The position numbers and the translations under genes were made by a program. Of a stretch of 64,000 bases of DNA, positions 36,061 to 50,200 are shown piece by piece. Each line of letters opens with the position of its first letter. Position 1 is the stretch's first letter. The notes under the pieces were generated by a model. The model was not told the DNA's origin, searched no databases, and was given only the letters and a program-made list of their open reading frames with translations. This DNA is from Saccoglossus kowalevskii. Lineage: Eukaryota; Hemichordata; Enteropneusta; Harrimaniidae. The stretch lies in assembly GCF_000003605.2 (NCBI RefSeq), contig NW_003122664.1, positions 1-64,000 on the forward strand. The letters run 5' to 3'.

Positions 36061-39000
36061 TGTATCCTCAATGCACACAGTGAACTGTGGTGTAGCAATC
36101 ACACTGTGCTGATGTTTGTATTCTCAATGCACACAGTGAACTGTGGTGTAGCAGGCACACAGTGAACTGTAGTGTAGCAGTCAAACTGTGCTGATGTTTG
36201 CATCCTCAATGCACACAGTGAACTATGGTGTAGTAGTCACACTGTGTCGATGTTATGTATTCTCAAAGCCGACAGTAAACTGTGGTGCAGTCACACTGTG
36301 CTGATGTTTGGATCCTCAATGCGCACGGTGAACTGTGGTGTAGCAGTCACACTGTGCTGATGTTTGGATCCTCAATGCACATAGTGAACTGTGGTGCAGT
36401 CACACTGTGCTGATGTTTGTATCCTCAATGCACAAAGTGAACTGTGGTGTAGCAGTCACACTGTGCTGATGTTTGGATCCTCAATGCACATAGTGAACTG
36501 TGGTGTAGCAGTCACACAGTGCTGATGTTTGTATTCTCAATGCACACAGTGAACTGTGGTGTAGCAGTCACACTGTGCTGATGTTTGGATCCTCAATACA
36601 CATAGTGAACTGTGGTGTAGCAGTCACACAGTGCTGATGTTTGTATTCTCAATGCACATAGTGAACTGTGGTGTAGCAGTCACACAGTGCTGATGTTTGT
36701 ATTCTCAATGCACACAGTGAACTGTGGGGTAGCAGTCACACTGTGCTGATGTTTGTATCCTCAATGCACAAAGTGAACTGTGGTGTAGCAGTCACACTGT
36801 GCTGATGTTTGGATCCTCAATGCACATAGTGAACTGTGGTGTAGCAGTCACACAGTGCTGATGTTTGTATTCTCAATGCACACTATGATCTGTGGTGCAG
36901 TCACACTGTGCTGATGTTTGTATCCTCAATGCACACAGTGAACTGTGGTTTAGTAGTCACACTGTGCTGATGTTTGTATCCTCAATGCACAAAGTGAACT
37001 GTGGTGTAGCAGTCACACAGTGCTGATGTTTGTATTCTCAATGCACACAGTGAACTGTGGTGTAGCAGTCACACTGTGCTGATGTTTGGATCCTCAATGC
37101 ACAGTGAACTGTGTAGCAGTCACACTGTGCCGATGTTATGTATTCTCAATGCACACAGTGAACTGTGGTGCAGTCACACTGTGCTGATTTTTCTATTCTC
37201 AATGCACACAGTGAACTATGGTGTAGCAGTCACACTGTGCCGATGTTATGTATCCACAACGCACAGTGAACTATGGTGTAGCAGTCACACTGTGTCGATG
37301 TTATGTATTCTCAATGCACACAGTGAACTGTGGTGCAGTCACACTGTGCTAATGTTTCTATTCTCAATGCACACAGTGAACTATGGTGTAGCAGTCACAC
37401 TGTGCTGATGTTTGTATCCTCAATGCACACAGTGAAATTGTGGTGCATTCACACTGTGCTGATGTTTGTATTCTCAATGCACACAGTGAACTGTGGTGCA
37501 GCAGTCACACTGTGCTGATGTTTGTATCCTCAATGCACACAGTGAACTGTGGTGCAGTCACACTGTGCTGATGTTTGTATCCTCAATGCACACAGTGAAC
37601 TGCGGTGCAGTCACACTGTGCTGATGTTTGTATCCTCAATGCACACAGTGAAATTGTGGTGCATTCACACTGTGCTGATGTTTGTATTCTCAATGCACAC
37701 AGTGAACTGTGGTGCAGCAGTCACACTGTGCTGATGTTTGTATCCTCAATGCACACAGTGAACTATGGTGTAGTAGTCACACTGTGTCGATGTTATGTAT
37801 TCTCAAAGCCGACAATAAACTGTGGTGCAGTCACACTGTGCTGATGTTTGGATCCTCAATGCGCACGGTGAACTGTGGTGTAGCAGTCACACTGTGCTGA
37901 TGTTTGGATCCTCAATGCACATAGTGAACTGTGGTGCAGTCACACTGTGCTGATGTTTGTATCCTCAATGCACAAAGTGAACTGTGGTGTAGCAGTCACA
38001 CTGTGCTGATGTTTGGATCCTCAATGCACATAGTGAACTGTGGTGTAGCAGTCACACAGTGCTGATGTTTGTATTCTCAATGCACACAGTGAACTGTGGT
38101 GTAGCAGTCACACTGTGCTGATGTTTGGATCCTCAATACACATAGTGAACTGTGGTGTAGCAGTCACACAGTGCTGATGTTTGTATTCTCAATGCACATA
38201 GTGAACTGTGGTGTAGCAGTCACACAGTGCTGATGTTTGTATTCTCAATGCACACAGTGAACTGTGGGGTAGCAGTCACACTGTGCTGATGTTTGTATCC
38301 TCAATGCACAAAGTGAACTGTGGTGTAGCAGTCACACTGTGCTGATGTTTGGATCCTCAATGCACATAGTGAACTGTGGTGTAGCAGTCACACAGTGCTG
38401 ATGTTTGTATTCTCAATGCACACAATGATCTGTGGTGCAGTCACACTGTGCTGATGTTTGTATCCTCAATGCACACAGTGAACTGTGGTTTAGTAGTCAC
38501 ACTGTGCTGATGTTTGTATCCTCAATGCACAAAGTGAACTGTGGTGTAGCAGTCACACAGTGCTGATGTTTGTATTCTCAATGCACACAGTGAACTGTGG
38601 TGTAGCAGTCACACTGTGCTGATGTTTGGATCCTCAATGCACAGTGAACTGTGTAGCAGTCACACTGTGCCGATGTTATGTATTCTCAATGCACACAGTG
38701 AACTGTGGTGCAGTCACACTGTGCTGATTTTTCTATTCTCAATGCACACAGTGAACTATGGTGTAGCAGTCACACTGTGCCGATGTTATGTATCCACAAC
38801 GCACAGTGAACTATGGTGTAGCAGTCACACTGTGCTGATGTTTGTATCCTCAATGCACAAAGTGAACTGTGGTGTAGCAGTCACACAGTGCTGATGTTTG
38901 TATTCTCAATGCACACAGTGAACTGTGGTGTAGCAGTCACACTGTGCTGATGTTTGGATCCTCAATGCACAGTGAACTGTGTAGCAGTCACACTGTGTCG

Positions 39001-39437
39001 ATGTTATGTATTCTCAATGCACACAGTGAACTGTGGTGCAGTCACACTGTGCTAATGTTTCTATTCTCAATGCACACAGTGAACTATGGTGTAGCAGTCA
39101 CACTGTGCTGATGTTTGTATCCTCAATGCACACAGTGAAATTGTGGTGCATTCACACTGTGCTGATGTTTGTATTCTCAATGCACACAGTGAACTGTGGT
39201 GCAGCAGTCACACTGTGCTGATGTTTGTATCCTCAATGCACACAGTGAACTGTGGTGCAGTCACACTGTGCTGATGTTTGTATCCTCAATGCACACAGTG
39301 AAATTGTGGTGCATTCACACTGTGCTGATGTTTGTATTCTCAATGCACACAGTGAACTGTGGTGCAGCAGTCACACTGTGCTGATGTTTGTATTCTCAAT
39401 GCACACAATGATCTGTGGTGCAGACACACTGTGCTGA
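36061..39437 (+). repeat. 1,540-bp tandem pair
   Basis: The CTATGGTGTAGTAG marker is at 36223 and 37763. From 36223 to about 37280 the sequence repeats at 37763-38820, including the private GTTTAGTAG and GATTTTTCTATTC variants. The second unit then has a 163-bp insertion before continuing (37330 pairs with 39033). The first unit matches 20308-22148. Confidence 0.87.
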
Positions 39438-39989
39438 TGTTTGTATCCTCAATGCACACAGTGAACTGTGGTGTAGCAGTCACACAGTGCTGATGTTTGT
39501 ATTCTCAATGCACAAAGTGAACTGTGGTGTAGCAGTCTCACTGTCCTGATGTTTGGATCCTCAATGCACATAGTGAACTGTGGTGTAGCAGTCACACAGT
39601 GCTGATGTTTGTATTCTCAATGCACACAGTGAACTGTGGTGTAGCAGTCACACTGTGCTGATGTTTGTATCCTCAATGCACAAAGTGAACTGTGGTGTAG
39701 CAGTCACACTGTGCTGATGTTTGGATCCTCAATGCACATAGTGAACTGTGGTGTAGCAGTCACACAGTGCTGATGTTTGTATTCTCAATGCACACAGTGA
39801 ACTGTGGTGTAGCAGTCACACTGTGCTGATGTTTGGATCCTCAATACACATAGTGAACTGTGGTGTAGCAGTCACACAGTGCTGATGTTTGTATTCTCAA
39901 TGCACATAGTGAACTGTGGTGTAGCAGTCACACAGTGCTGATGTTTGTATTCTCAATGCACACAGTGAACTGTGGGGTAGCAGTCACAC
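39438..39989 (+). repeat. H-type monomers
   Basis: GGATCC, CACATAGTG and CACACAGTGCTG monomers. A monomer at 39530-39550 has two rare changes, GTCTCACTGTCCTG. Otherwise the order repeats 43700-44000. No non-repeat sequence. Confidence 0.82.
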
Positions 39990-41690
39990 TCTGCTGATGT
40001 TTGTATCCTCAATGCACAAAGTGAACTGTGGTGTAGCAGTCACACTGTGCTGATGTTTGGATCCTCAATGCACATAGTGAACTGTGGTGTAGCAGTCACA
40101 CAGTGCTGATATTTGTATTCTCAATGCACACAATGATCTGTGGTGCAGTCACACTGTGCTGATGTTTGTATCCTCAATGCACACAGTGAACTGTGGTGTA
40201 GTAGTCACACTGTGCTGATGTTTGTATCCTCAATGCACAAAGTGAACTGTGGTGTAGCAGTCACACAGTGCTGATGTTTGTATTCTCAATGCACACAGTG
40301 AACTGTGGTGTAGCAGTCACACTGTGCTGATGTTTGGATCCTCAATGCACAGTGAACTGTGTAGCAGTCACACTGTGCCGATGTTATGTATTCTCAATGC
40401 ACACATTGAACTGTGGTGCAGTCACACTGTGCTGATGTTTCTATTCTCAATGCACACAGTGAACTATGGTGTAGCAGTCACACTGTGCCGATGTTATGTA
40501 TCCACAATGCACAGTGAACTATGGTGTAGCAGTCACACTGTGTCGATGTTATGTATTCTCAATGCACACAGTGAACTGTGGTGCAGTCACACTGTGCTAA
40601 TGTTTCTATTCTCAATGCACACAGTGAACTATGGTGTAGCAGTCACACTGTGTCGATGTTATGTATTCTCAATGCACACAGTGAACTGTGGTGCAGTCAC
40701 ACTGTGCTAATTTTTCTATTCTCAATGCACACAGTGAACTGTGGTGTAGCAGGCACACAGTAAACTATGGTGTAGCAGTCACACTGTGCTGATGTTTGTA
40801 TCCTCAATGCACAGTGAACTGTGGTGTAGCAGTCACACTGTGCTGATGTTTGTATCCTCAATGCACAAAGTGAACTGTGGTGTAGCAGTCACACTGTGCT
40901 GATGTTTGGATCCTCAATGCACATAGTGAACTGTGGTGTAGCAGTCACACAGTGCTGATATTTGTATTCTCAATGCACACAATGATCTGTGGTGCAGTCA
41001 CACTGTGCTGATGTTTGTATCCTCAATGCACACAGTGAACTGTGGTGTAGTAGTCACACTGTGCTGATGTTTGTATCCTCAATGCACAAAGTGAACTGTG
41101 GTGTAGCAGTCACACAGTGCTGATGTTTGTATTCTCAATGCACACAGTGAACTGTGGTGTAGCAGTCACACTGTGCTGATGTTTGGATCCTCAATGCACA
41201 GTGAACTGTGTAGCAGTCACACTGTGCCGATGTTATGTATTCTCAATGCACACAGTGAACTGTGGTGCAGTCACACTGTGCTGATGTTTCTATTCTCAAT
41301 GCACACAGTGAACTATGGTGTAGCAGTCACACTGTGCCGATGTTATGTATCCACAATGCACAGTGAACTATGGTGTAGCAGTCACACTGTGTCGATGTTA
41401 TGTATTCTCAATGCACACAGTGAACTGTGGTGCAGTCACACTGTGCTAATGTTTCTATTCTCAGTGCACACAGTGAACTATGGTGTAGCAGTCACACTGT
41501 GTCGATGTTATGTATTCTCAATGCACACAGTGAACTGTGGTGCAGTCACACTGTGCTAATTTTTCTATTCTCAATGCACACAGTGAACTGTGGTGTAGCA
41601 GGCACACAGTAAACTATGGTGTAGCAGTCACACTGTGCTGATGTTTGTATCCTCAATGCACAGTGAACTGTGGTGTAGCAGTCACAGTGT
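39990..41690 (+). repeat. 849-bp tandem pair
   Basis: About 39990-40838 repeats at 40839-41687; for example the GGATCC short-monomer group is at 40324 and 41173. Each ends with GCTAATTTTTC, a half-monomer and CACACAGTAAAC. Differences include CACATTGAAC at 40403 and CTCAGTGC at 41461. A third copy is at 44171-44870 (offset 3,182 from the second). Confidence 0.87.
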
Positions 41691-43036
41691 GCTGATGTTT
41701 GTATTCTCAATGCACACAGTGAACTGTAGTGTAGCAGTCACACTGTGCTGATGTTTGTATCCTCAATGCACACAGTGAACTGCGGTGCAGTCACACTGTG
41801 CTGATGTTTGTATCCTCAATGCACACAGTGAAATTGTGGTGCATTCACACTGTGCTGATATTTGTATTCTCAATGCACACAGTGAACTGTGGTGCAGCAG
41901 TCACACTGTGCTGATGTTTGTATCCTCAATGCACACAGTGAACTGTGGTGCAGTCACACTGTGCTGATGTTTGTATCCTCAATGCACACAGTGAACTGCG
42001 GTGCAGTCACACTGTGCTGATGTTTGTATCCTCAATGCACACAGTGAAATTGTGGTGCATTCACACTGTGCTGATGTTTGTATTCTCAATGCACACAGTG
42101 AACTGTGGTGCAGCAGTCACACTGTGCTGATGTTTGTATCCTCAATGCACACAGTGAACTATGGTGTAGTAGTCACACTGTGTCGATGTTATGTATTCTC
42201 AAAGCCGACAGTAAACTGTGGTGCAGTCACACTGTGCTGATGTTTGGATCCTCAATGCGCACGGTGAACTGTGGTGTAGCAGTCACACTGTGCTGATGTT
42301 TGGATCCTCAAATGCACATAGTGAAACTGTGGTGCAGTCACACTGTGCTGATGTTTTCTATTCTCAATGCACACAGTGAACTATGGTGTAGCAGTCACAC
42401 TGTGCCGATGTTATGTATCCACAACGCACAGTGAACTATGGTGTAGCAGTCACACTGTGTCGATGTTATGTATTCTCAATGCACACAGTGAACTGTGGTG
42501 CAGTCACACTGTGCTAATGTTTCTATTCTCAATGCACACAGTGAACTATGGTGTAGCAGTCACACTGTGCTGATGTTTGTATCCTCAATGCACAGTGAAC
42601 TGTGGTGTAGCAGTCACAGTGTGCTGATGTTTGTATTCTCAATGCACACAGTGAACTGTAGTGTAGCAGTCACACTGTGCTGATGTTTGTATCCTCAATG
42701 CACACAGTGAACTGCGGTGCAGTCACACTGTGCTGATGTTTGTATCCTCAATGCACACAGTGAAATTGTGGTGCATTCACACTGTGCTGATGTTTGTATT
42801 CTCAATGCACACAGTGAACTGTGGTGCAGCAGTCACACTGTGCTGATGTTTGTATCCTCAATGCACACAGTGAACTGTGGTGCAGTCACACTGTGCTGAT
42901 GTTTGTATCCTCAATGCACACAGTGAACTGCGGTGCAGTCACACTGTGCTGATGTTTGTATCCTCAATGCACACAGTGAAATTGTGGTGCATTCACACTG
43001 TGCTGATGTTTGTATTCTCAATGCACACAGTGAACT
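41691..43036 (+). repeat. 932-bp tandem pair with G trimers
   Basis: 41630-42130 repeats at 42562-43062 (offset 932). GTGCATTC is at 41841, 42057, 42773, 42989 and 43152, giving steps of 216 and 163 bp. The stretch between the repeats contains the anomalous joint at 42301-42360. Confidence 0.85.
42301..42360 (+). other. Module joint with three homopolymer gains
   Basis: Within 60 bp there are three one-base run gains: CTCAAATGC, GTGAAACTG and GATGTTTTCTA. Sister sequences have CTCAATGC, GTGAACTG and GATGTTTCTA. The order of modules changes here from A/H to the CTATTCTC group. This is the pattern expected where a low-quality contig end was joined, though real indels cannot be excluded. Confidence 0.7.
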
Positions 43037-45366
43037 GTGGTGCAGCAGTCACACTGTGCTGATGTTTGTATCCTCAATGCACACAGTGAACTGTGGTGCA
43101 GTCACACTGTGCTGATGTTTGTATCCTCAATGCACACAGTGAAATTGTGGTGCATTCACACTGTGCTGATGTTTGTATTCTCAATGCACACAGTGAACTG
43201 TGGTGCAGCAGTCACACTGTGCTGATGTTTGTATCCTCAATGCACAGTGAACTGTGGTGTAGCAGTCACAGTGTGCTGATGTTTGTATTCTCAATGCACA
43301 CAATGATCTGTGGTGCAGCAGTCACACTGTGCTGATGTTTGTATCCTCAATGCACACAGTGAACTGTGGTGTAGCAATCACACTGTGCTGATGTTTGTAT
43401 TCTCAATGCACACAGTGAACTGTGGTGTAGCAGGCACACAGTGAACTGTAGTGTAGCAGTCACACTGTGCTGATGTTTGCATCCTCAATGCACACAGTGA
43501 ACTATGGTGTAGTAGTCACACTGTGTCGATGTTATGTATTCTCAAAGCCGACAGTAAACTGTGGTGCAGTCACACTGTGCTGATGTTTGGATCCTCAATG
43601 CGCACGGTGAACTGTGGTGTAGCAGTCACACTGTGCTGATGTTTGGATCCTCAATGCACATAGTGAACTGTGGTGCAGTCACACTGTGCTGATGTTTGTA
43701 TCCTCAATGCACAAAGTGAACTGTGGTGTAGCAGTCACACTGTGCTGATGTTTGGATCCTCAATGCACATAGTGAACTGTGGTGTAGCAGTCACACAGTG
43801 CTGATGTTTGTATTCTCAATGCACACAGTGAACTGTGGTGTAGCAGTCACACTGTGCTGATGTTTGGATCCTCAATACACATAGTGAACTGTGGTGTAGC
43901 AGTCACACAGTGCTGATGTTTGTATTCTCAATGCACATAGTGAACTGTGGTGTAGCAGTCACACAGTGCTGATGTTTGTATTCTCAATGCACACAGTGAA
44001 CTGTGGGGTAGCAGTCACACTGTGCTGATGTTTGTATCCTCAATGCACAAAGTGAACTGTGGTGTAGCAGTCACACTGTGCTGATGTTTGGATCCTCAAT
44101 GCACATAGTGAACTGTGGTGTAGCAGTCACACAGTGCTGATATTTGTATTCTCAATGCACACAATGATCTGTGGTGCAGTCACACTGTGCTGATGTTTGT
44201 ATCCTCAATGCACACAGTGAACTGTGGTGTAGTAGTCACACTGTGCTGATGTTTGTATCCTCAATGCACAAAGTGAACTGTGGTGTAGCAGTCACACAGT
44301 GCTGATGTTTGTATTCTCAATGCACACAGTGAACTGTGGTGTAGCAGTCACACTGTGCTGATGTTTGGATCCTCAATGCACAGTGAACTGTGTAGCAGTC
44401 ACACTGTGCCGATGTTATGTATTCTCAATGCACACAGTGAACTGTGGTGCAGTCACACTGTGCTGATGTTTCTATTCTCAATGCACACAGTGAACTATGG
44501 TGTAGCAGTCACACTGTGCCGATGTTATGTATCCACAATGCACAGTGAACTATGGTGTAGCAGTCACACTGTGTCGATGTTATGTATTCTCAATGCACAC
44601 AGTGAACTGTGGTGCAGTCACACTGTGCTAATGTTTCTATTCTCAATGCACACAGTGAACTATGGTGTAGCAGTCACACTGTGTCGATGTTATGTATTCT
44701 CAATGCACACAGTGAACTTTGGTGCAGTCACACTGTGCTAATTTTTCAATTCTCAATGCACACAGTGAACTGTGGTGTAGCAGGCACACAGTAAACTATG
44801 GTGTAGCAGTCACACTGTGCTGATGTTTGTATCCTCAATGCACAGTGAACTGTGGTGTAGCAGTCACAGTGTGCTGATGTTTGTATTCTCAATGCACACA
44901 GTGAACTGTAGAGTAGCAGTCACACTGTGCTGATGTTTGTATCCTCAATGCACACAGTGAACTGCGGTGCAGTCACACTGTGCTGATGTTTGTATCCTCA
45001 ATGCACACAGTGAAATTGTGGTGCATTCACACTGTGCTGATGTTTGTATTCTCAATGCACACAGTGAACTGTGGTGCAGCAGTCACACTGTGCTGATGTT
45101 TGTATCTTCATTGCACACAGTGAACTGTGGTGCAGTCACACGGTGCTGATGTTTGTATCCTCAATGCACACAGTGAAATTGTGGTGCATTCACACTGTGC
45201 TGATGTTTGTATTCTCAATGCACACAGTGACCTGTGGTGCAGCAGTCACACTGTGCTGATGTTTGTATCCTCAATGCACAGTGAACTGTGGTGTAGCAGT
45301 CACAGTGTGCTGATGTTTGTATTCTCAATGCACACAATGATCTGTGGTGCAGTCACACTGTGCTGA
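43037..45366 (+). repeat. G, A and H modules, third copy of the 19.8-21.5 kb order
   Basis: 43037-44740 matches 19842-21545 (offset 23,195). 43990-45110 matches 40808-41930 (offset 3,182). Late changes here include CTTCATTGC at 45108 and CACACGGTG at 45139. Ends in CACACAATGATCTG. Confidence 0.86.
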
Positions 45367-46260
45367 TGTTTGTATCCTCTATGCACACAATGAACTGTGG
45401 TGTAGCAGTCACACAGTGCTGATGTTTGTATTCTCAATGCACACATTGAACTGTGGTGTAGCAGGCACACAGTGAACTGTAGTGTAGCAGTCACACTGTG
45501 CTGATGTTTGTATCCTCAATGCACACAGTGAACTATGGTGTAGCAGTCACACTGTGCTGATGTTTGTATCCTCAATGCACACAGTGAACTATGGTGTAGC
45601 AGTCACACTGCGTCGATGTTATGTACTCTCAAAGCCGACAGTAAACTGTGGTGCAGTCACACTGTGCTGATGTTTGGATCCTCAATGCACATAGTGAACT
45701 GTGGTGCAGTCACACTGTGCTGATGTTTGTATCCTCAATGCACACAGTGAACTGTGGTGCAGTCACACTGTGCTGATGTTTGTATTCTCAATGCACAGTG
45801 AACTGTGGTGTAGCAGTCACAATGTGCTGATGTTTGTATTCTCAATGCACACAATGATCTGTGGTGCAGTCACACTGTGCTGATGTTTGTATCCTCAATA
45901 CACAGTGAACTGTGGTGTAGCAGTCACACTGTGCTGATGTTTGTATCCTCAATGCACACAGTGAACTGTGGTGCAGTCACAGTGTGCTGATGTTTGTATC
46001 CTCAATGCACACGGTGAAATTGTGGTGCAGTCACACTGTGCTGATGTTTGTATTCTCAATGCACACAGTGAACTGTGGTGCTGCAGTCACACTGTGCTGA
46101 TGTTTGTATCCTCAATGCACAGTGAACTGTGGTGTAGCAGTCACAGTGTGCTGATGTTTGTATTCTCAATGCACACAGTGAACTGTGGTGTAGCAGTCAC
46201 ACTGTGCTTATGTTTGTTTTCTAAATGCACATAGTGAACTGTGGTGCAGTCACACTGTGC
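45367..46260 (+). repeat. Mixed J/F/G monomers
   Basis: CCTCTATGC, CACATTGAAC, a half-monomer, TGCGTCGATG with GTACTCTCAAAGCCGACAG, F-type CACAATGTG, a CACGGTGAAATTG monomer and GTGCTGCAG. No long match elsewhere in one piece; it looks like a patchwork. Ends with a C-type TTCTAAATG monomer. Confidence 0.8.
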
Positions 46261-48010
46261 TGATGTTTGTATCCTCAATGCAGTGAACTGTGGTGTAGCA
46301 GTCACACTGTGCTCATGTTTCTATTCTCAATGCACACAGTGAACTGTGGTGTAGCAGACACACTGTGTTGATGTTTGGATCCTCAATGCAGCAAACTGTG
46401 GTGTAGCAGTCACACTGTGCTGATGTTTCTATTCTCAATGCACACAGTGAACTGTGGTGTAGTAGTCACACTGTGTTGATGTTTGTATCCTCAATGCACA
46501 CAGTGAACTGTGGTGTAGTAGTGACACTGTGTCGATGTTATGTATTCTCAATGCACACAGTGAACTGTGGTGTAGCAGTCACACTGTGCTGATGTTTCTA
46601 TTCTCAATGCACACAGTGAACTGTGGTGTAGCAGTCACACTGTGTTGATGTTTGTATCCTCAATGCACACATTGATCTGTGGTATAGCAGTCACACTGTG
46701 TCGATGTTATGTATTCTCAATGCACACAGTGAACTGTGGTGTAGAAGTCTCACTTTTCTGATGTTTGTATCCTCAATGCAGTAAACTGTGGTGTAGCAGT
46801 CACACTGTGCTGATGTTTGTATCCTCAATGAAGTGAGCTGTGGTGTAGCAGTCACACTGTGCTGATGTTCCTATTCTCAAAGCACACAGTGAACTATGGT
46901 GCAGTCACAGTGTGCTGATGTTTCTATTCTCAATGCACAGTGAACTGTGGTGTAGCAGTCACACTGTGGTGATGTTTGTATCCCCAATGCAGAGTGAACT
47001 GTGGTGTAGCAGTCACACTGTGGTGATGTTTGTATCCACAATGTACACAGTGAACTGTGGTGTAGCAGTCACACTGAGCTGATGTTTTGTATTGTCAATG
47101 CACACAGTAAACTGTGGTGCAGTCACACAGTGCTGATGTTTCTATTCTCAATGCACACAGTGAACTGTGGTGTAACAGTCACAATGTGCTGATGTTTGTA
47201 TTCTCAAAGCACACAGTGAACTGTGGTGCAGTCGCACTGTGCAGATGTTTCTATTCTCAATGCACACAGTGAACTGTGGTGCAGTCACACTGTGCTGATG
47301 TTTGTATCCTCAATGCACACAGTGAACTGTGGTGTAGCAGTCACACTGTGCTGATGTTTGTATTCTCAATGCACACAGTAAACTGTGGTGCAGTCACACA
47401 GTGCTGATGTTTCTATTCTCAATGCACACAGGAAAATTTTGGTGCAGTCACACTGTGCTGTTTGTATTCTCAATGCACACAGTGAACTGTGGTGCAGTCA
47501 CACTGTGCTGATGTTTGTATTCTCAATGCACACAGTGAACTATGGTGCAGTCACACTGTGCTGATGTTTCTATTCTCAATGCACACAGTAAACTGTGGTG
47601 CAGTCACACAGTGCTGATGTTTCTATTCTCAATGCACACAGGGAAATTTTGGTGCAGTCACACTGTGCTGTTTGTATTCTCAATGCACACAGTTAACTGT
47701 GGTGCAGTCACACTGTGCTGATGTTTGTATTCTCAATGCACACAGTGAACTATGGTGCAGTCACACTGTGCTGATGTTTCTATTCTCAATGCACACAGTG
47801 AACTATGGTGTAGCAGTCACACTGTGCCGATGTTATGTATTCTCAATGCACACAGTGAACTGTGGTGCAGTCACACTGTGCTGATGTTTGTATCCTCAAT
47901 GCACACAGTGAACTGTGGTGTAGCAGTCACACTGTGCTGATGTTTGTATTCTCAATGCACATAGTGAACTGTGGTGTAGCAGTCACACTGTGGTGATGTT
48001 TGTATCCTCA
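46261..48010 (+). repeat. Blocks D and E, rearranged copy
   Basis: D from 46270 with CAATGCAGTG, CAATGCAGCAAAC, CAATGAAGTGAGC and CCCCAATGC. E from 47060 with GTATTGTCAATG, GTAACAG and GTCGCACTGTGCAGATG. The unit CACAGGGAAATTTTGG/CACAGTTAACTG at 47630-47700 recurs at 59710-59770 and 61240-61300. Matches 59500-60700 from about 47430 (offset 12,073). Confidence 0.85.
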
Positions 48011-49150
48011 ATGCACACAGTGAACTGTGGTGTAGCAGTCACACTGCGCTGTTTGTATCCTCAATGCACCCAGTGAACTGTGGTGTAGCAGTCACACTGT
48101 GCCGATGTTATGTATTCTCAATGCACACAGTGAACTGTGGTGCAGTCACACTGTGCTGATGTTTCTATTCTCAATGCACACAGTGAACTATGGTGTAGCA
48201 GTCACACTGTGCTGATGTGTGGATCCTCAATGCACACAGTGAACTGTGGTGTAGCAGGCACACAGTGAACTGTAGTGTAGCAGTCACACTGCTCTGATGT
48301 TTGTATCCTCAATGCACACAGTGAACTATGGTGTAGCAGTCACACTGTGTCGATGTTATGTATTCTGAAAGCCGACAGTAAACTGTGTAGCAGTCACACT
48401 GTGATGTTTGTATTCTCAATGCACACAGTAAACTGTGGTGCAGTCACACAGTGCTGATGTTTCTATTCTCAATGCACACAGTGAAATTTTGGTGCAGTCA
48501 CACTGTGCTGTTTGTATTCTCAATGCACACAGTGAACTGTGGTGCAGTCATACTGTGCTGATGTTTGTATTCTCAATGCACACAGTGAACTATGGTGCAG
48601 TCACACTGTGCTGATGTTTCTATTCTCAATGCACACAGTAAACTGTGGTGCAGTCACACTGTGCTGATGTTTCTATTCTCAATGCACACAGGGAACTATG
48701 GTGTAGCAGTCACACTGTGCCGATGTTATGTATTCTCAATGCACACAGTGAACTGTGATGCAGTCACACTGTGCTGATGTTTGTATTCTCAATGCACACA
48801 GTGAACTGTGGTGTAGCAGTCACACTGCGCTGTTTGTATCCTCAATGCACACAATGAACTGTGGTGTAGCAGTCACACTGCACTGTTTGTATCCACAATG
48901 CACACAGTGAACTGTGGTGTAGCAGTCACACTGTGCCGATGTTATGTATTCTCAATGCACACAGTGAACTGTGGTGCAGTCACACTGTGCTGATGTTTCT
49001 ATTCTCAATGCACACAGTGAACTATGGTGTAGCAGTCACACTGTGCTGATGTTTGGATCCTCAATGCACATAGTGAACTGTGGTGCAGCAGTCACTCTGT
49101 GTTGATGTTTGTATCCTCAATGCACACAGTGAACTGTGGTGTAGCAGTCA
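48011..49150 (+). repeat. B monomers with TGAAAGCCGACAG marker
   Basis: CACCCAGTG near 48067, GTGTGGATCC, half-monomer, CTGCTCTGATG, then CTGAAAGCCGACAG at 48365 and TGTGATGTTTG. The same order is at 58459-58800, 59089-59430, 60139-60480 and 61670-62010. Then TGCGCTG and TGCACTGTTTG monomers and an H-type GGATCC monomer. Confidence 0.85.
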
Positions 49151-50200
49151 CACTGTGCTGATGTTTGTATCCTCAATGCACACAGTGAACTATGGTGTAT
49201 TAGTCACACTGTGTCGATGTCATGTATTCTCAAAGCCGACAGTAAACTGTGGTGCAGTCACACTGTGCTGATGTTTGGATCCTCAATGCGCACAGTGAAC
49301 TGTGGTGTAGCAGTCACACTGTGCTGATGTTTGGATCCTCAATGCACATAGTGAACTGTGGTGCAGTCACACTGTGCTGATGTTTGTATCCTCAATGCAC
49401 ACAGTGAACTGTGGTGCACTCACTCTGTGCTGATGTTTGTATTCTCAATACACACAGTGAACTGTGGTGCAGCAGTCACACTGTGCTGATGTTTGTATCC
49501 TCAATGCACAGTGAACTGTGGTGTAGCAGTCACACTGTGCTGATATTTGTATCCTCAATACACAGTGAACTGTGGTGTAGCAGTCACAGTGTGCTGATGT
49601 TTGTATTCTCAATGCACACAGTGAACTGTGGTGTAGCAGTCACACTGTGCTGATGTTTGTATCCTCAATGTACACAGTGAACTGTGGTGCAGTCACACTG
49701 TGCTGATGTTTGTATCCTCAATGCACAGTGAACTGTGGTGTAGCAGTCACACTGTGCTGATGTTTGTATCCTCAATACACAGTGAACTGTGGTGTAGCAG
49801 TCAGTGTGCTGATGTTTGTATTCTCAATGCACACAGTGAACTGTAGTGTAGCAGTCACACTGTGCTGATGTTTGTATCCTCAATGCACACAGTGAACTGT
49901 GGTGCAGTCACACTGTGCTGATGTTTGTATTCTCAATGCACAGTGAACTATGGTGTAGCAGTCACACTGTGCCGATGTTATGTATTCTCAATGCACACAG
50001 TGAACCGTGGTGCAGTCACACTGTGCTGATATTTGTATTCTCAATGCACACAGTGAACTGTGGTGTAGCAGTCACACTGTGCTGATGTTTGTATTCTCAA
50101 TGCACATAGTGAACTGTGGTGTAGCAGTCACACTGCGCTGTTTGTATCCTCAATGCACACAGTGAACTGTGGAGTAGCAGTCACACTGTGCCGATGTTAT
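49151..50200 (+). repeat. Block A, copy 4
   Basis: Follows copy 1 at offset 48,811, then 48,809 after a 2-bp loss at 49801 (GTCAGTGTG for GTCACAGTGTG). Private changes: GTGTATTAG, GATGTCATG, GTGCACTCAC and CAATACACACAG. Continues directly into block B at about 50200. Confidence 0.87.
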
